NCBI GenBank assembly: GCA_025766275.1
Contig: JAFKAC010000119.1
Coordinates: 102,060-166,059 of the forward strand
Direction of reading: 5' to 3'
Length of the DNA stretch: 64,000 bases
From: Lactarius indigo
Taxonomy: Eukaryota > Basidiomycota > Agaricomycetes > Russulales > Russulaceae
In this document: in pieces, positions 35,805 through 48,310 of the stretch
Numbering within the stretch: position 1 is the stretch's first letter
How the letters are laid out: every line of letters starts with the position of its first letter
Program-made: the position numbers and the translations under genes
The notes under the pieces: generated by a model
What the model saw: the letters and a program-made list of their open reading frames with translations, nothing else
Told to the model about the DNA's origin: nothing
The model's database searches: none

Positions 35805-36801
35805 TTACGCGGGCTGCGACGCAGTCCTGAGGTAGGTCTGGAAGATATCACGTTAGCACACGCGATCCGCCATCAAATCCGTGGTCTACTTGCCTTGTGC
35901 TCAACAACATTGTTGAATAGCTTCTTCGCATCGTCAGTGGATACAGAGGGGTGAACAATGACATTGTCGCCTTGCTTCCAGTTAACGGGAGTCGTCACCT
36001 TATGCTTATCAGAGAGTTGGAGAGCTGTAAGAAAGTAAGGCATTCAGGGGTCAACGACTCATGCCGGATAACCGGACGTACAATCAACAACACTGCCATG
36101 GCGTTAGTTTACCTCATATGTCTAGGCCAGTGAATAGACCCACCGAATAATCTCGTCGAAATTGCGACCAGAAGCAGCCGGGTAGGAGATAGTGAGACGG
36201 ATGGTCTTCTTGGGATCAATCACGAACACTGTACGGACCTAAGCCGAGAATTAGATTTAAAAAAAGTGATTGAGAAATAAATGGGATTTACTGTGAGAGG
36301 CAGACCCTTCTTGTCAACATTGGTCGCATCTTGATAATCGAGCATGTCATAAAGCGTTGCGATCTTCCGGTCAGCGTCAGCGATCTAAGGGGCGTCACAT
36401 GAGGCCAGGGTTCCATAGGGTCAACAAGCATAGTATGTTGTCATACAATAGGGAACTGGAGGTCAGTTTTTCCCCACTCGTTGATATCGACGATCCATCT
36501 TTCGTGCGACCCGAGATCGTTCGCAGACAGACCAATGACCTTGACACCTCGCTTCTCGAAATCGGGGGCACGGCGCGAAACCTCTGCGAGCTCAGTGGTA
36601 CAGACAGGGGTAAAGTCGTCCGGGTGAGAGAAAAGAATGGCCTGATAGTGACGGCATCAAGTTAGGTGTGGTCGTCAGCCGCAGACATAGGGAAAGTGGC
36701 CTAACCCAAGAGTCGCCGATCCAGTCGTGGAACTTGATGGGTCCTTTGGTTGTCACGGCATCAAAATCGGGCGCGGTGCTTCCCAATCGAAGAGTCGGCA
36801 T
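35805..36801 (-). CDS. PRX1: 1-Cys peroxiredoxin (Prx1/PRDX6 type)
   Basis: Start ATG 36801-36799 gives [20 protein letters not shown]. The peroxidatic Cys lies in [18 protein letters not shown], followed by [20 protein letters not shown]. The 1-Cys class tail includes [18 protein letters not shown] and [16 protein letters not shown]. The final exon [10 protein letters not shown] resembles the conserved end of fungal Prx1. That last junction is a GC-AG intron at 35838-35893 (AAG|GCAAGT). No mitochondrial leader is obvious, so cytosolic location is as likely. It reduces H2O2 and organic peroxides using a single Cys. Confidence 0.93.
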
Positions 36802-37080
36802 GTTTTTAAGAGAAGATGAAAGACAGGAGAGTCTGCCCTGACATGGCAAAAAATGGTGCACTTTATAGATGCGCGGAACCTCTTGGTAGACCTGGTTCTG
36901 GTCATCATCGCGCAATTTCATTCTCACGCCATGCTTTATTCAGATGGCGCAATTCCAAAAAAGCGAAGTTGTCCCTTTTGTGACAGATCAGATTCTCAAG
37001 CCCATCAGTATAGTTGACCGATTAGTGCTAGTGTCAATGCATGCGAACATACTACTGTACAAATAAAACCAGAATTGGTG

Positions 37081-38178
37081 TCAATAATACGCAACGGCAT
37101 GGAGGAGACTGTGGGGGTGCTTGTCCTGCTGTATTTGAAGGATCGCGTTCATGTTCTCATCTATGTCGTCTGTAGCTTCGATCTATAATTATAGATGCAT
37201 TATCGCATCGATCGCTAACCAAGAGCCGCGGGAAACACATACCGCTGTGGCCAAGTCCAGTATCGCCTTGCCTGCTATAAGTGCTTCTTCGTGGTTGTCT
37301 TTGATCTCTACATTGATAATGTGCACAACGCGATTAAATTCACTCCCGCGTGAAAGAAGGTCTATACAGGTCTCAATAAGTAGTTGTTTTCAAGGCGCAG
37401 GGGATCTTACCATCGCAGACGGCATCAAAGCATCGTTCCTCGCAGGTGATCACGACATCCGCCACTGTTTTGCTATCCTGCCACCTTTCTGGGGCAAGCT
37501 TAATGTTTCTATTACGGTCAAGCATTTGTAATAGACCGTTCGCGGAGTACCTGCAGCCCACAAATTGGTGAATACACGATTACACTGAATCGGGACTAAA
37601 CCTACAAGCGTGGATCCTTTGACAACAGTTCCTTGAAGATGTCCTCATATGGTGTACCAAAGGGGTATATGTTCGGCTTGTCTATCGATGGCCCCGGTAA
37701 TCGGACAGCTGACCCAGTGCCGTACGAAATGACGCGAAACCCAGCTTTCCTTTGAAAGGTCAGACGGCTCCCCTAAAATTTACAACAAAGGCCACGTACA
37801 GGAGAACAAAATGACCCTCCATGGATCTGTTCTGTAAGACTGCGTCGGCGGACAAGTAAACGAAATGTCAGGATAACTCACCTGGTTACTCGCGCAGACA
37901 ACACAAAACAACGGTCTCGTTTTAAAGCCCGGAACGAAGGGAGGGTTTTGTGGGTGCGTTATTGTAGGAGCTGACGTGTCGGTAGCTGGGGGGATCTGCG
38001 AAGACATCGTAGCCACCGCATTCACGAAAGGCTGTGGCGGCGTCACTGAATGCGACCCAGGGTTCGAAATAACGCCATTGTTCGGGGTTGGGGTGTGTGG
38101 CTGCTGGCGTTGCTGTTGCTGTTGTAGTCGGGGGTCTACTCGAGCTAAACGAGGATCGCGTCCACGTCTAGGGTCCAT
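37081..38178 (-). CDS. SSU72: Ssu72 RNA polymerase II CTD phosphatase
   Basis: The phosphatase signature is CASNQNRS (C-x5-R) after PLFCVV. Then come [71 protein letters not shown] and the last exon [16 protein letters not shown]. It ends with TGA 37083-37081. Ssu72 removes phosphate from Ser5/Ser7 of the RNA polymerase II CTD and works with the cleavage/polyadenylation factor. ATG 38178 adds ~85 residues before the usual start. That stretch is Gln/Pro/Thr-rich and opens with three DPR motifs ([18 protein letters not shown]), followed by five consecutive Gln. A shorter start inside this segment cannot be excluded. Confidence 0.94.
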
Positions 38179-39047
38179 GCTTAGAGCTATAGAATAAAAG
38201 TTTAGTCAGGACCCATCCACTCCAGTGTTTATAGAGGTGTATCTCAGCAGTATCTCGAACATATACAGTCTTCTCCCCGACCCTACAGTGTCGTGCAAGC
38301 ACAGACAACTGTGCACAGGGGCCTGTGCGGAGGGTCGATGCAGATTCCACTCTGAATCATCTTCGAACAGAAACACATTATTTGGAGATCAATTCACCTT
38401 GAGAGAAGAAATTATGCGAGTTTACTACACAGAGAACGAACGGTGTAGTCTGCACTGATAGCGTTGAACACGGTCAGGCCCGGGACCGCTTGTGATGGAT
38501 AAGCCCTTAAATTACGCTTGTACTCCTAAAAAAAAATGTATTGTTTAGAATAAATATTGCCAACAATCAATGGTTCCTCTGACGCCTGACGAGGATGGAC
38601 GAGGCGGGAGAGCAGGAAGATACGGGAAATGATATTGACACAAACTACGGTCGAGTACATACCAAGTTACAGACCGCCAACATTGAACTGAACGGGATGC
38701 TGAAACCATTTTTGCCTTGGTTTTTGTCAAGGTTTTTGTCTTATTTTGGCGAGTAGAAAAAACAGAAAAAGTAAGTTACTAGGAAGCTGTGGAAGTTCTT
38801 ATTTCTGAAATACACTTCTTGGGTTCTGCTGTTACACAAGAAGTTTGCCTTAAATAAGTTCACCCTTCAATTGGAAAGTCGAAGTTGGCGGCACTTTACA
38901 CGCGTTGTAATGGTCCAGTCAAGTGAGAGGTATACTTTATCCGCGCCACGCAACTAATGTACAGACTCGGATAGCCAGGGAACGCATACTAGTTCGAGCA
39001 AGAGCTGACATGCAAAAAAAAAAAGGTATCCTTGAAATCTCCGGCCC
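38179..39047. other. Intergenic region between SSU72 and the second MARVEL gene
   Basis: About 870 bp without a supported gene. It contains the SSU72 promoter. There are short A and T runs near 38528, 38710-38770 and 39015, but nothing I can name. Confidence 0.4.
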
Positions 39048-40093
39048 TCAAACTTGAATCGATCCATGGGTAGGAGCAGGAGGGTACGACTGAGGAGGAA
39101 GACTGGCCGGTATGGTGGGCACTTGAGCAGGAGTTCCTCCAGATTTCGCCTCTTGATAAAAGAGGGTGTCCTCACGTACAGACATTTTCCACACACGGTG
39201 ACCCCGTTCCTGAGCGCGGATGGCCAAGAAAAGGAGTACGCCAGTGTAGGCCATAACTGAAATGATGATTTGATAAGTGGCAAAGCAAACGTGAGAAGGG
39301 AAAGACCTACGGATTATCCACGTGAGGAAGGAGAACGCCGCAATGGCTTTGATCTCGCCGCAGCCCCTGCTGAATTCGCCGTCACCTGAGAGGGAAAAAA
39401 GTTTAAACAAAAAAGACGAAAGCCAGATGCAAACAGATGTACAGACCAAAGAAACTGAAGTCGCCGCAACTTGACCCAAAGATATTAAGCTGGTCATCGG
39501 TCCAAGCAGCGTATGATCCGCTTGACAACCAAAGGACCCAAAGGAACGCTACGCACAGTCAACATAAGGACTTCAAAGATGCGAAAAAAAACCTACATAG
39601 CCATCCAATCTCGACAATGATGTACGAGAAAACAGACCCTTGCCGGTACATGTCCACGACATACCTATACGTGAGAAAATAAGCATCACGTCGTCAAGGG
39701 GTAAACATGACCAGTGAACAAGTGCATACATAGGAATAACCGACAAGAGCGTCATGATGCTCGTTGCCAACGCAAGTGCCGCAAACTTATAATAAAAAAA
39801 GGGCTCGGTCAGCCCAATGAGGTCTGCGCTGAGGCCCAACACAATGATGGCAAAAAGTGAGACCGTCGCTAGCACAATCTTCTCAGAAATTGAACGCAGG
39901 ATATAGTATGCAGAATCCTACCGAAGGTAGCCAAACGGGCAGTCGGTAGCCAAGTCATCCTGAACTGAACTGGGGGAAATTAGGGAATCGAGGACGTGGG
40001 TATAAAGTGAACTCTCACCAGGGCTCTTTTAAATGTCACGATTTTCTTGACAGGTCCAAGCATCAACCGACGAACGGTTGGTCGGCGCTCCAT
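39048..40093 (-). CDS. MARVEL-domain four-helix membrane protein (second copy)
   Basis: Start ATG 40093-40091 (MERRPTVRRLMLGPVKKIV) joins ALDSAYYILRSISEKIV across intron 39918-40018. Helices are IVLATVSLFAIIVLGLSADL; FAALALATSIMTLLSVIPM; FSYIIVEIGW with SFLWVLWLSSGSYAAW; and IAAFSFLTWIIV with MAYTGVLLFLAI. The loop before the last helix holds two Cys (SSCGDF and RGCGEI), like the first MARVEL protein at 26162. The tail (GTPAQVPTIPASLPPQ) is Pro-rich, with a stop at 39048. The family is linked to vesicle and plasma-membrane organisation. Six exons read cleanly with GT-AG ends. Confidence 0.82.
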
Positions 40094-42389
40094 GTCAGGT
40101 ACGCCATATCACCGTGCTAAATGAGTACCAATACGGCCGCTGCCGATTCTAGCAGCATTCTTGACCACGGTTGGTGAAAAAGGGGACCCTTGTCGTCACG
40201 GCGCCACCGTTTTATACCCATTGCACCAGGTGATGAGTCCCAACTTAGAGGCGGCGGCCATGATCATCGTTGTGTCAGGGCAGTATCACGGTGTTATTCG
40301 TGTGAGCCGCAGAAGAGCCGCATCGACAACTACTTATCTAACCGTGAACCCAATCAAATGTCAAACAATAAGGGGGCCTCACCAGCACAGCCATGATCTA
40401 CCCATACCCTAACGTTTGATCACCTGGCCAACGGTGAATAATTCCAGATAGGGAATAAGACTCGATGATCCACTACACTCTTGGGGACGACTTACAGTAT
40501 ACTGTAATGAGAACTGCACACTGTATACATTGTAAGGAGTCCGAGTGAAAATTCCTTGCAGCTGTATCGCGACTGTTGAGTCACGGATCGAGACAATTTG
40601 CAGCATGAAAGAGCACACGGCCGAAAATGGGACGGAAGTCCCGTCCGGGAAGCCTGCACGGCGATCGGGATTGGATGGTGCATGGGCTCAGGTACATGCC
40701 AAGCACAAAAGCGGGACCCTCATCGCGTACAGAGAACGCCCATACAGTACTTTGCTGTCGACCGTGTCGGTTACGGAAGACAAACCAGAACATGGGCTTA
40801 GTATTCGTGGCAGGGACCAGGGTAGTGTTGTAGATATCTTACGAAGTGACCACACATGATACAGTATCAAAGAGAATGCCGCGATTCCGTGGCAGGCTCG
40901 TGAAGACCCCGCTGAGGGGAAAAACCTAGATGAAATCAGGTTCCGTGGTGCCAAGCGACTAAAAAAACTGAGCTACAGCTTGTCATGTCCGGATCAAAGC
41001 TCTAGTGGAATCAACATATGCAACCGAGGGATCGCTGGACATCCGAAAGATCCAGTGCGGGACTGCTTGTTTGAGACTCAATCAGAAACATTCCAGCATC
41101 TAAACGCTGTGGAAGGGACGGGACTCAGATAAACTGTTCCAATTACGGCACGTTGGCATTACCTATTTCCATAAGGTCAACGATGGCAGTACCGCCGCAG
41201 CGTTGACTCGCCTCCGGTTTTTCTGGAATTACTTATAAATGAATACAATGATAGCAAGGACGAGTGAAGGTGGACGATAAACCATCGATCCTGTGAGAGA
41301 GGAGACCAAAGTAAGACATATTGTCATGATAGTGACCACAAGAGAGGACACACATTGGGGCCCCGTTCATCGGCACAGAGTATCCGTCAAGATAGAAATA
41401 GAAAGTCGTCGCCCATGTTGTTGGTATCCATCGGGCCTCATGCTGGTTTGTTGATGCTTACTAACGGTAATAGGGTACCGTGGAAACGCAAAAAGATAAG
41501 GATATGAAGTTGGCTCGTAGTTAGGGAGGTTCAACTGCATTAATAATTAGTCTTCTCTCAGTAGGTTGCATGGTGTTTCAGTGCCTTAGGGGAGATCTCA
41601 CACCGCACAGGGTGCTCGTCTTGAACCAGAGTCCCTGTTCGTTGGGGAGTCAGCAGAAAGAGTATAAGGGAGGACGACCCTTGGGTGGGAATGTGACCCG
41701 ACAAGCTGGAACGATTATTTTGAAGCGCTACCGTGACTGTATTGTGAACAACATCACAATTACTGAACAACATCACTCGTTTATCAGTATTTTTCCACAT
41801 AAGTGTGAGCGATGGGGCAACTCGGATCACATCTATCACGTTGATGTTGCGAAGGGAAAAAAATAGGGTGACACTGCAATGGGAACGATGTCAGAAGAGG
41901 ACCCAGTTCAGTAATGGCCGATATTACAGGGCATTCAATTGCCGCCGTGGGATGAGGCCTATGAGGACCTACATAATATGACAGTCTGATGCGGCGGTCA
42001 GTGCAAGGTAATAGAACACCTCCAGTATCACAGTTCAACGGACTGTGGAATGATAGCGTGTGCACGTCCGCATAAAGGCCGAAATATACTCATATTGTGT
42101 AGTGCAGGTGGATTGCGGGGATCATAGGGTAAATAAGGAGTTGGATCAGTTCTACGGCAATTGTCTTTCCCGCTAGAAAATCACAGATGTGGGACGACGC
42201 AAAAAGTGTCTGGTATATGCATGAATCTCACAAGGGGGGGGGGGAATGGTGATGTAACAAAACCAAGACAAACCGAAGATGTACGAACCGAAAGAGATAA
42301 GTTAGCTAATGATGCGTCAAGGTGACTTTAATCCCTGCTGGGATGTACAAGGCCACTAGCATAGACGTTGCGTCGCGTCGTGAGATACG
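40094..42389. other. Gene-poor region
   Basis: About 2.3 kb with only short, unrecognised open frames on both strands. It ends near a run of 11 G (about 42233-42243). I see no RNA gene, no tandem array and no transposon protein. A very old decayed element or non-coding RNA is possible but not supported. Confidence 0.4.
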
Positions 42390-42779
42390 TTATATTTCAA
42401 GCGGTTCGACAACAAACTCGCGTTTGCCATCTAAGTCGGAAGTCGGAATTCCCCAAATGGCTTGCCAATCGAACCAGGGCGTGTAAGAGCTCGGGTGGGG
42501 GCCAGATTGAACTTCTTCTGTGACGCCTTGCATGGTGCCAAACTGTAGGTGGGAATGGCTTGTTGCAAGGCGATGGGTGAGCAAGTGGCATGCCATGATG
42601 AAGAGCAATAATAACAACATGAGGGTGGTCCGTGCTCTGTGATTCAGTGGTGCTGCGAAGAGTCGCTCGCGGAGAGTAGGCTTCCCCGGTGGTGCAACAA
42701 AGGCAATGGAAAAGTCAGCAGAGCATGATGGTGATGACGGTGTGACGACGATAGCCGGGAGCGGCGATTTTTCGCCCAT
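42390..42779 (-). CDS. Possible small single-pass membrane protein
   Basis: A 129-codon open frame starts MGEKSPLPAIVVTPSSP and contains one strong hydrophobic helix, TTLMLLLLLFIMACHLL, preceded by NHRAR, so positive residues lie on the N-terminal side. The C-terminus (WFDWQAIWGIPTSDLDG) is rich in Trp and acidic residues. I do not recognise the family. Support is only length, the plausible start and the membrane helix. Upstream exons (42.8-43.3 kb, minus strand) may exist. Confidence 0.35.
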   Translation of the reverse strand: MGEKSPLPAIVVTPSSPSCSADFSIAFVAPPGKPTLRERLFAAPLNHRARTTLMLLLLLFIMACHLLTHRLATSHSHLQFGTMQGVTEEVQSGPHPSSYTPWFDWQAIWGIPTSDLDGKREFVVEPLEI

Positions 42780-43317
42780 TTGCGAGAGCGAAACATCTTC
42801 GAGCCAGTGATTTTTAGTGGACGGCCGCGATCTGTGAGATTAAACACACACCTTCGGGAGCAGGAACGAGAATATAGTCGGGGCGATGTTGAGGGAGCCG
42901 GTGGCGACGAGTACCTGAAGAGGCAAACTCAGTGAGGCGCACGAATGATAGCCCCTCGAGAACATACCGTTGGGGGCCATGCGTAAAATGTGCGAGGGAG
43001 AACACTTAAAGTCGAAGGGTAAATTTAAAATGGCAAGGCCAGCAGGTATCGAGAATCTTGAAGGGTTTAGTCGTTCTTGTTGACGACCAGGAGTTGAAAG
43101 AGGACAGAAAAAAAAGAGCGTGTGTAAACGAGTGCGGTACGAAAACGACGGATGCGCGAAGCTACGAAAGCGGGTCGCAGTGGCGAAGACGCGACTGGTG
43201 AGAGGGGGTAGTGATGCTGACGATGGTGGAGGCTGGTGAAAGCGATGGTGATGACACTCTAAATGACAAATCGGTTCGCCTACGCTTTGCTTACAAAATA
43301 AAAACAAATAACATAAG

Positions 43318-44891
43318 ATGTCTCTCGTGGAATCCTCAACAATCATTGAACAGACGGGGCCTCTCAAGACTTCGAGTCTGCCTTGTGATGCTTACGTGCT
43401 GGCCATCGCGGTCGTCGGTCCTTATTATGCTGCGTCTGCTTCCGCACCCTCGCACAAAATATTTTGCTTCGACCGGACGTCTCTTCGGACATCCCAGACA
43501 TTCGAGGGACACGCGGGAGGCACAACGTCTTTGCGTGCTGTCGACTCCCTAGCTGGCGTAAATCAAAGAACGATAATCTCGTCTGGAAAGGACGGCGTAG
43601 TGCGTGTGTGGGATGACCGTACTGGCGCCGCGGGGATCGAGAGTACGTGTAGCGTGCGTGATGGGGTCAAAAACGACGTCATAGCGACTGAAAGAGTACT
43701 ATGATGTCCCGCAGTGCCATTTGAAGGGAAGCAGAGAATTCTCCTTTCCTGCGATGTGTCTTTGGATGGGTTCACTGTCGCAGCCGGGACAGAGCTTCAA
43801 CAGGACGATGCGCTCGTCCTATATTGGTGCGTTCAGACTGTCTCGCTACCCGACGTTCAGATGCCCTGAGCAGACAGACACGCAGGGACCCACGACATCC
43901 CTCTGCGCCGCTTAGAAAGCATACTTCTACCCACTCGGATGACATCACTATCGTGAACTTTTCTCGGTCCTCGGAGCGGTCGCGCAACCTCTTGCTGTCT
44001 GGATCGACCGACGGGCTTGTGTGTATATCAAATGCAGAAGAGTCTGACGAGGACGAGGCTGTATTACACGTTGGCAATTTAGGGAGTAGCATTTCGCAAG
44101 TAGGCTGGATCGGTGCGAGTAACGGCACACGGAAGGGCGTGTGGGCCGCGACCGATATGGAGACATTTAGTTTGTGGTCGGACGAGGCACGCAGAATGAT
44201 GCATTTGAAAGCCCGGACGCCATTCTGACGGATATCCACCCCACATAGCTTGATCTCAACAACGATTTGGATATCCGTGGCCCCTCCGTTCACACCCAAG
44301 CGCGCACTTGGGTCACCGACTACCTCATCGGCTGTCATGTGTCAGACGATAGCGGTCTGAGCGTGTTAGTGGGCTCGAACGAGTACGTTTACTTTTCGTC
44401 ACTCGCTGCTCTGCTCTCATTGCCGCGCAAGGGGGGACATCGCACTGCTCAGGAACGCGGACTTTCATGATCGCACATCTCCATGGTCCTTGGAGCGGAT
44501 GTGGACGGGACACCACAAAGGCGTCGTGCGGTCAGCGCTCCTAGACGAACGAGTCAGTGTGGCCGTATGTTTATTGCGGTCACATACTCACGGTATACAA
44601 ATATCTTTCGTGGTATAGGCCAACGTCCTTCTCACAGGGGGCGAAGACTCTGTCGTTCTCGCATGGTCGTGTGCCCCCCTGCCGAAAGAGGCAAGCGAGA
44701 TAGCCATCGATGGTGACCCAGACTCTTCGGTATTGGCGAAGCGTGCCCACGACGAAGATACCGAGATGGAAAATTATTCTCATGACAATGTAAGTAGATA
44801 ACCCGTGTTCTTATCATGCGACACTGAGCCCATCGGCTAATTTACGGCTTCGCAGAAGAGAGCCCGTTATTTATTCCGAGAAGAGTCGTGA
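43318..44891 (+). CDS. WD40 protein, WDR89-like
   Basis: Start ATG 43318 (MSLVESSTIIEQTGPLKTSS). WD-type blades are visible: FEGHAGGTTSLRAV, ISSGKDGVVRVWDDRTG, LLSCDVSLDGFTVAAGTEL ending LVLYWDPRHPSAPLR, THSDDITIVNF, LLLSGSTDGLVCI, and LLTGGEDSVVLAWS. The order, the W-DPR block and the LDLNNDLDIRGPSVH segment fit the WDR89 family. It ends KRARYLFREES at TGA 44889-44891, at about 370 residues. WDR89 function is poorly known, so I give none. The junction after FSLWSDE appears to use GC at 44187 (gcacgc), with intron 44187-44248; this is less convincing than other GC introns here. Confidence 0.85.
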
Positions 44892-45158
44892 TATACAAAT
44901 ATAAGTGCGCCGGCGGTGATGGGGCATCTGGGAGCAGTAGAAAGCGCCTTGCGTCATCTAGGCTAGAAATGAATGAAGAGCAAATGTAATTCGGGGCCGG
45001 GATACCGCACCCACCACAGATCCGAATGGCAAAGAACTGAAGCAAATATTTTTGGGGGCCACCTAAGGATGTGTTGGCACGTGCAAAGCGTTGGCCACAG
45101 CCGCATAACCTTGTTTCTGTCTAAACGGAGCCATCGGCGCAGGATTTTTGATTTGGGG
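44892..45158. other. Convergent 3' region, WDR89-like and MSS1
   Basis: 267 bp between two converging stop codons. No gene or RNA is supported. Confidence 0.5.
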
Positions 45159-47250
45159 CTACTTCCCTATGCAGAATTGACTGAAGATTACATCCAAGAC
45201 ATCTTCGACGTCCACCAGGCCCGAGATCTTGCCCACGGCTTGGGCAGCATAGCGTAATTCTTCTGCGCCCAAAACGACATCCTCAGGTGCTGTTATATAG
45301 ACAGCTGTCAACCGGGCATGTTGGACCGAGTGAACCTGAGAACGCACCATGCGTGTCCAAGAACGCGTCCAAGAAACCCAGGGCCGTTTCCAAGTGGGCT
45401 CGATGTCGAGCATGCGTGATAAGAGAGGCGTTCTCATCCTCACCCTCGGCGTCTTGGAGGATATTGTACCTACATGTGAATCAGCATGGTTCCCGGTTAG
45501 ACCCGCGCACGTCGGAAAGGGCATGCAACTATATATAAGAAAAAAGGATCAAGAATCCACCGCACCGGTCCTGTAACTCCGTAGCAAGCCCTGCCAGGAA
45601 CTCGTCCGTCCCGGACTGCGAGGCGATGCTAACCGCCCAGCAGACAGGCTGTGGAAGCGCGCCAAGTGCAGCCGTAAGCACGGATGCCGGAACAAGATCT
45701 GTCTTGTTCAGTAGGATAAATGTACTTGGGGTGACGAGCGGCGCGAGTTCCGCAGGGATCTCGAGCCGGGGGCCCGAGGGCGTCACTGAAACGGCGTCCG
45801 GGAACGAGAGCACTAGGATTGAAGCGTCTGCTGACTGAACCCTATAACACCCACTTGAGCGGCTGCACGGCGCCAATCACAGACAAGGACACACAATTTC
45901 CTCGCTCTCTCGATACCAATCCGTTCTACCTCGTCGACGGTCTCCCGCAGACCAGCTGTATCAGCGACAGAGACAGGAAGCCCGCCGATGTCCAGTGAGA
46001 GCTCTAAGATGTCGCGCGTCGTCCCTGGCACACGGGTGACTATCGCGGCCTCACGCTGAGCTGCCTTGCGTCAGCAGGGGTACGGCAGCACCGGCACGCA
46101 GGAGGTCCCGTACCGAGGAAGTTCAACAAACTGCTCTTGCCAACATTAGGTGGGCCGAAGATCGCAAGGCGGATTCCAGCGCGCACGATCTCGCCTCGCC
46201 GATTGTCCGACAAGATCGACTGTATCTTGTCCCTCAAACCCTGTGCTCGCTGCCGTGCTGCGCGTCGAGTAAGCGAGTGCCCCATCCTGTAAAAAAAAAT
46301 TGATGGACGTGTGTACGTTACCCTGTGCAAACACGCCCTCCTCGAGCTCCTCGCCTTCGCCGAAATCAATGAGTGCCTCGACGAGCGCGAGACACGCGAC
46401 GACCTCTTCGCGAAGCGCATCAAACTGGGCGCGCGCGCCTCCCTGGATAAATCAAAGCTAAGGGGGAAATCACACGCGACAGAGAGGGGACCAGCCCAAC
46501 CCACCCGGGCGACGCGTAGCGCCGCGCGCCGCTGGGACTCCGTGTCCGCGTCTACGAGGTCCCGCAAACCCTCTACCTGCGTCAAGTCGAGCCTGCCACC
46601 CTCGAATGCGCGGCGCGTGAACTCGCCCGCCGCGGCGGGGCGGCACCCTGGGATGCGTGCGAGGGCTGCGAGAACTGCACCGACGACCGCGCGTCCTCCG
46701 TGAACGTGTAATTCCAGCACATCCTCTGTGGTGAACGAGCGGGGGGCTGCACGCAGGTCCCAGTTTGCTCTCGTCAGCGGACAAGACCTGGAAGGGGATG
46801 TTTGCGATGGACCGGCGCACCGCGGAAGAAGACGACGAGAGCCTCATCAAGAACCTCGGAGGTGTGCGGATCGACGATGTGACATCTCTCCAGCTTCCAC
46901 GGCTCCGGGAGGCGTGGAGAGGGTCTGGCTTTGGCCCTGCCTTCGTCGCCCTTATCTCGGCGTTGGCGCGGCGTTCCTCGCGTAGAGCGCACCATTCGCT
47001 GCCAGACGCTGAGTGCTTCTGGCCCTGACACGCGGATGATGGCAACACCAGATCTCCCGGGAGGAGTGGAAAGAGCGTAGATGGTCTTGCGCTGCGCGTC
47101 AGAGAGCCGGAGGGTGTCGCATTCGTGTGCCGTGGTCGCTGTAGTCGTGAATCGACGCGCTCGTATGCTTCTGGACGTAAGTATTGTTGTCCGTAGGCGT
47201 GTATTACGCGCAATAGACAGCAGAGCAATCCTAGACGTGGCGCTCAACAT
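45159..47250 (-). CDS. MSS1: MnmE/Mss1 mitochondrial tRNA-modification GTPase
   Basis: ATG 47250-47248 opens a mitochondrial-type leader rich in Arg, Ser and Thr ([20 protein letters not shown]). The TrmE N-domain follows: [56 protein letters not shown]. The G domain has [16 protein letters not shown] (G1), DTAGLRE (G3, with [17 protein letters not shown]) and [10 protein letters not shown] (G4). The protein ends FCIGK, the invariant MnmE tail whose Cys is required for activity. Together with Mto1 it installs the 5-carboxymethylaminomethyl-type group on U34 of mitochondrial tRNAs. The gene is GC-rich and has several short introns. Its start lies only 92 bp from the divergent CNB1 start. Confidence 0.93.
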
Positions 47251-47342
47251 GATGATAGAAGACTTGCAGGCGGCAGCGTTATGACTCTAATTCCCACGAC
47301 CCTCTTATCCCCTCCACTCACCACAGACAAGACCATCCAGCC
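47251..47342. promoter_or_regulatory. Very short divergent promoter, MSS1 and CNB1
   Basis: Only 92 bp separate two divergent ATGs. The CNB1 side is pyrimidine-rich (ccctcttatcccctccactcacc). Both 5' leaders must be short, or they overlap. Confidence 0.5.
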
Positions 47343-48310
47343 ATGGGTCAATCACGTTCGTATACAAACACCCTTCATTCATCCCAAGCGATCGATTACT
47401 CAGGCTGATGCCGCATCTGCAGCATCACAATTTATGGAGGACATGGAGAGGCGGTCCAACTGTACGTTTTAATGTGTCTGGCTGTCCTCGTTCATCCGCC
47501 AATTTGCCGTTGCCTCGTGCTTTACGCGCAGTCAATGCCAGCGAGCTGGAGCGACTGAAGAAGCGGTTCATGAAGCTCGACAGGTGTGCACATTACTCTC
47601 TACCCTCTGCCCTACCATTCACACGCTCGATAAACGTGTCTTGTATGCAGCGATGGCTCTGGCTCAATAGATCGCAATGAGTTTTTGCAGATCCCCCAGA
47701 TCGCGAACAATCCGCTTGCGTCGCGGATGATCGCTATATTCGACGAAGAGTGCGTAGTGGTTATCCTACCCCTGGCGCTCAGTGGCGAGTTGCTCAAGTT
47801 GTCATTGGGGCCGGTAGCGGTGGTGGCACCGTCGACTTTCAGGAATTCGTTGGAGGTTTGAGTGCGTTCAGCAGCAGAGGGGGTCGAGAGGAAAAATTAC
47901 GATGTACGCTACGCGCGATAGTTTCTGAGTCGCCTCGTGCTCACCTCACGTTGGCGTAGTCGCTTTCAAGGTGTACGACATGGATCGCGACGGGTTTATT
48001 TCTAACGGCGAGCTATTTCTCGTACTCAAGATGATGGTGGGCAACAACTTGAAGGTCCGTCCGCTTTCTTAGTACTCTTGGCGTTTTTGTACTGAACGGA
48101 TACCCTAGGATACACAACTCCAGGAGATCGTCGACAAGACGATCATGGAGGCAGACAAGGACGGCGATGGCAAGCTGAGCTTCGAAGAGTTTACCCAGAT
48201 GGTGGCTAACACGGTGCGTGGTCATCCTCATCGCTTCAGCACCGCGTCGAGTTCCCATTATTTCTCTCTAGGATATCGTGAAACAGATGACTCTTGAGGA
48301 CCTTTTCTAA
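47343..48310 (+). CDS. CNB1: Calcineurin B regulatory subunit
   Basis: ATG 47343 (MGQS) fits the N-myristoylation consensus of calcineurin B. After short exons the conserved core reads [15 protein letters not shown], a [11 protein letters not shown] loop (EF1), [20 protein letters not shown] and a [18 protein letters not shown] loop (EF2). [16 protein letters not shown] (EF3), [32 protein letters not shown] (EF4) and the tail [12 protein letters not shown] follow, with a stop at 48308-48310. It binds four Ca ions and activates the calcineurin A phosphatase in Ca, stress and cell-wall signalling. The open frame around 47750-47940 reads past splice sites and is not the real reading there. Confidence 0.95.

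Noticed and set aside
37151..37531. 126-codon plus-strand frame
   Set aside because: Antisense to SSU72 exons, with no recognisable features.
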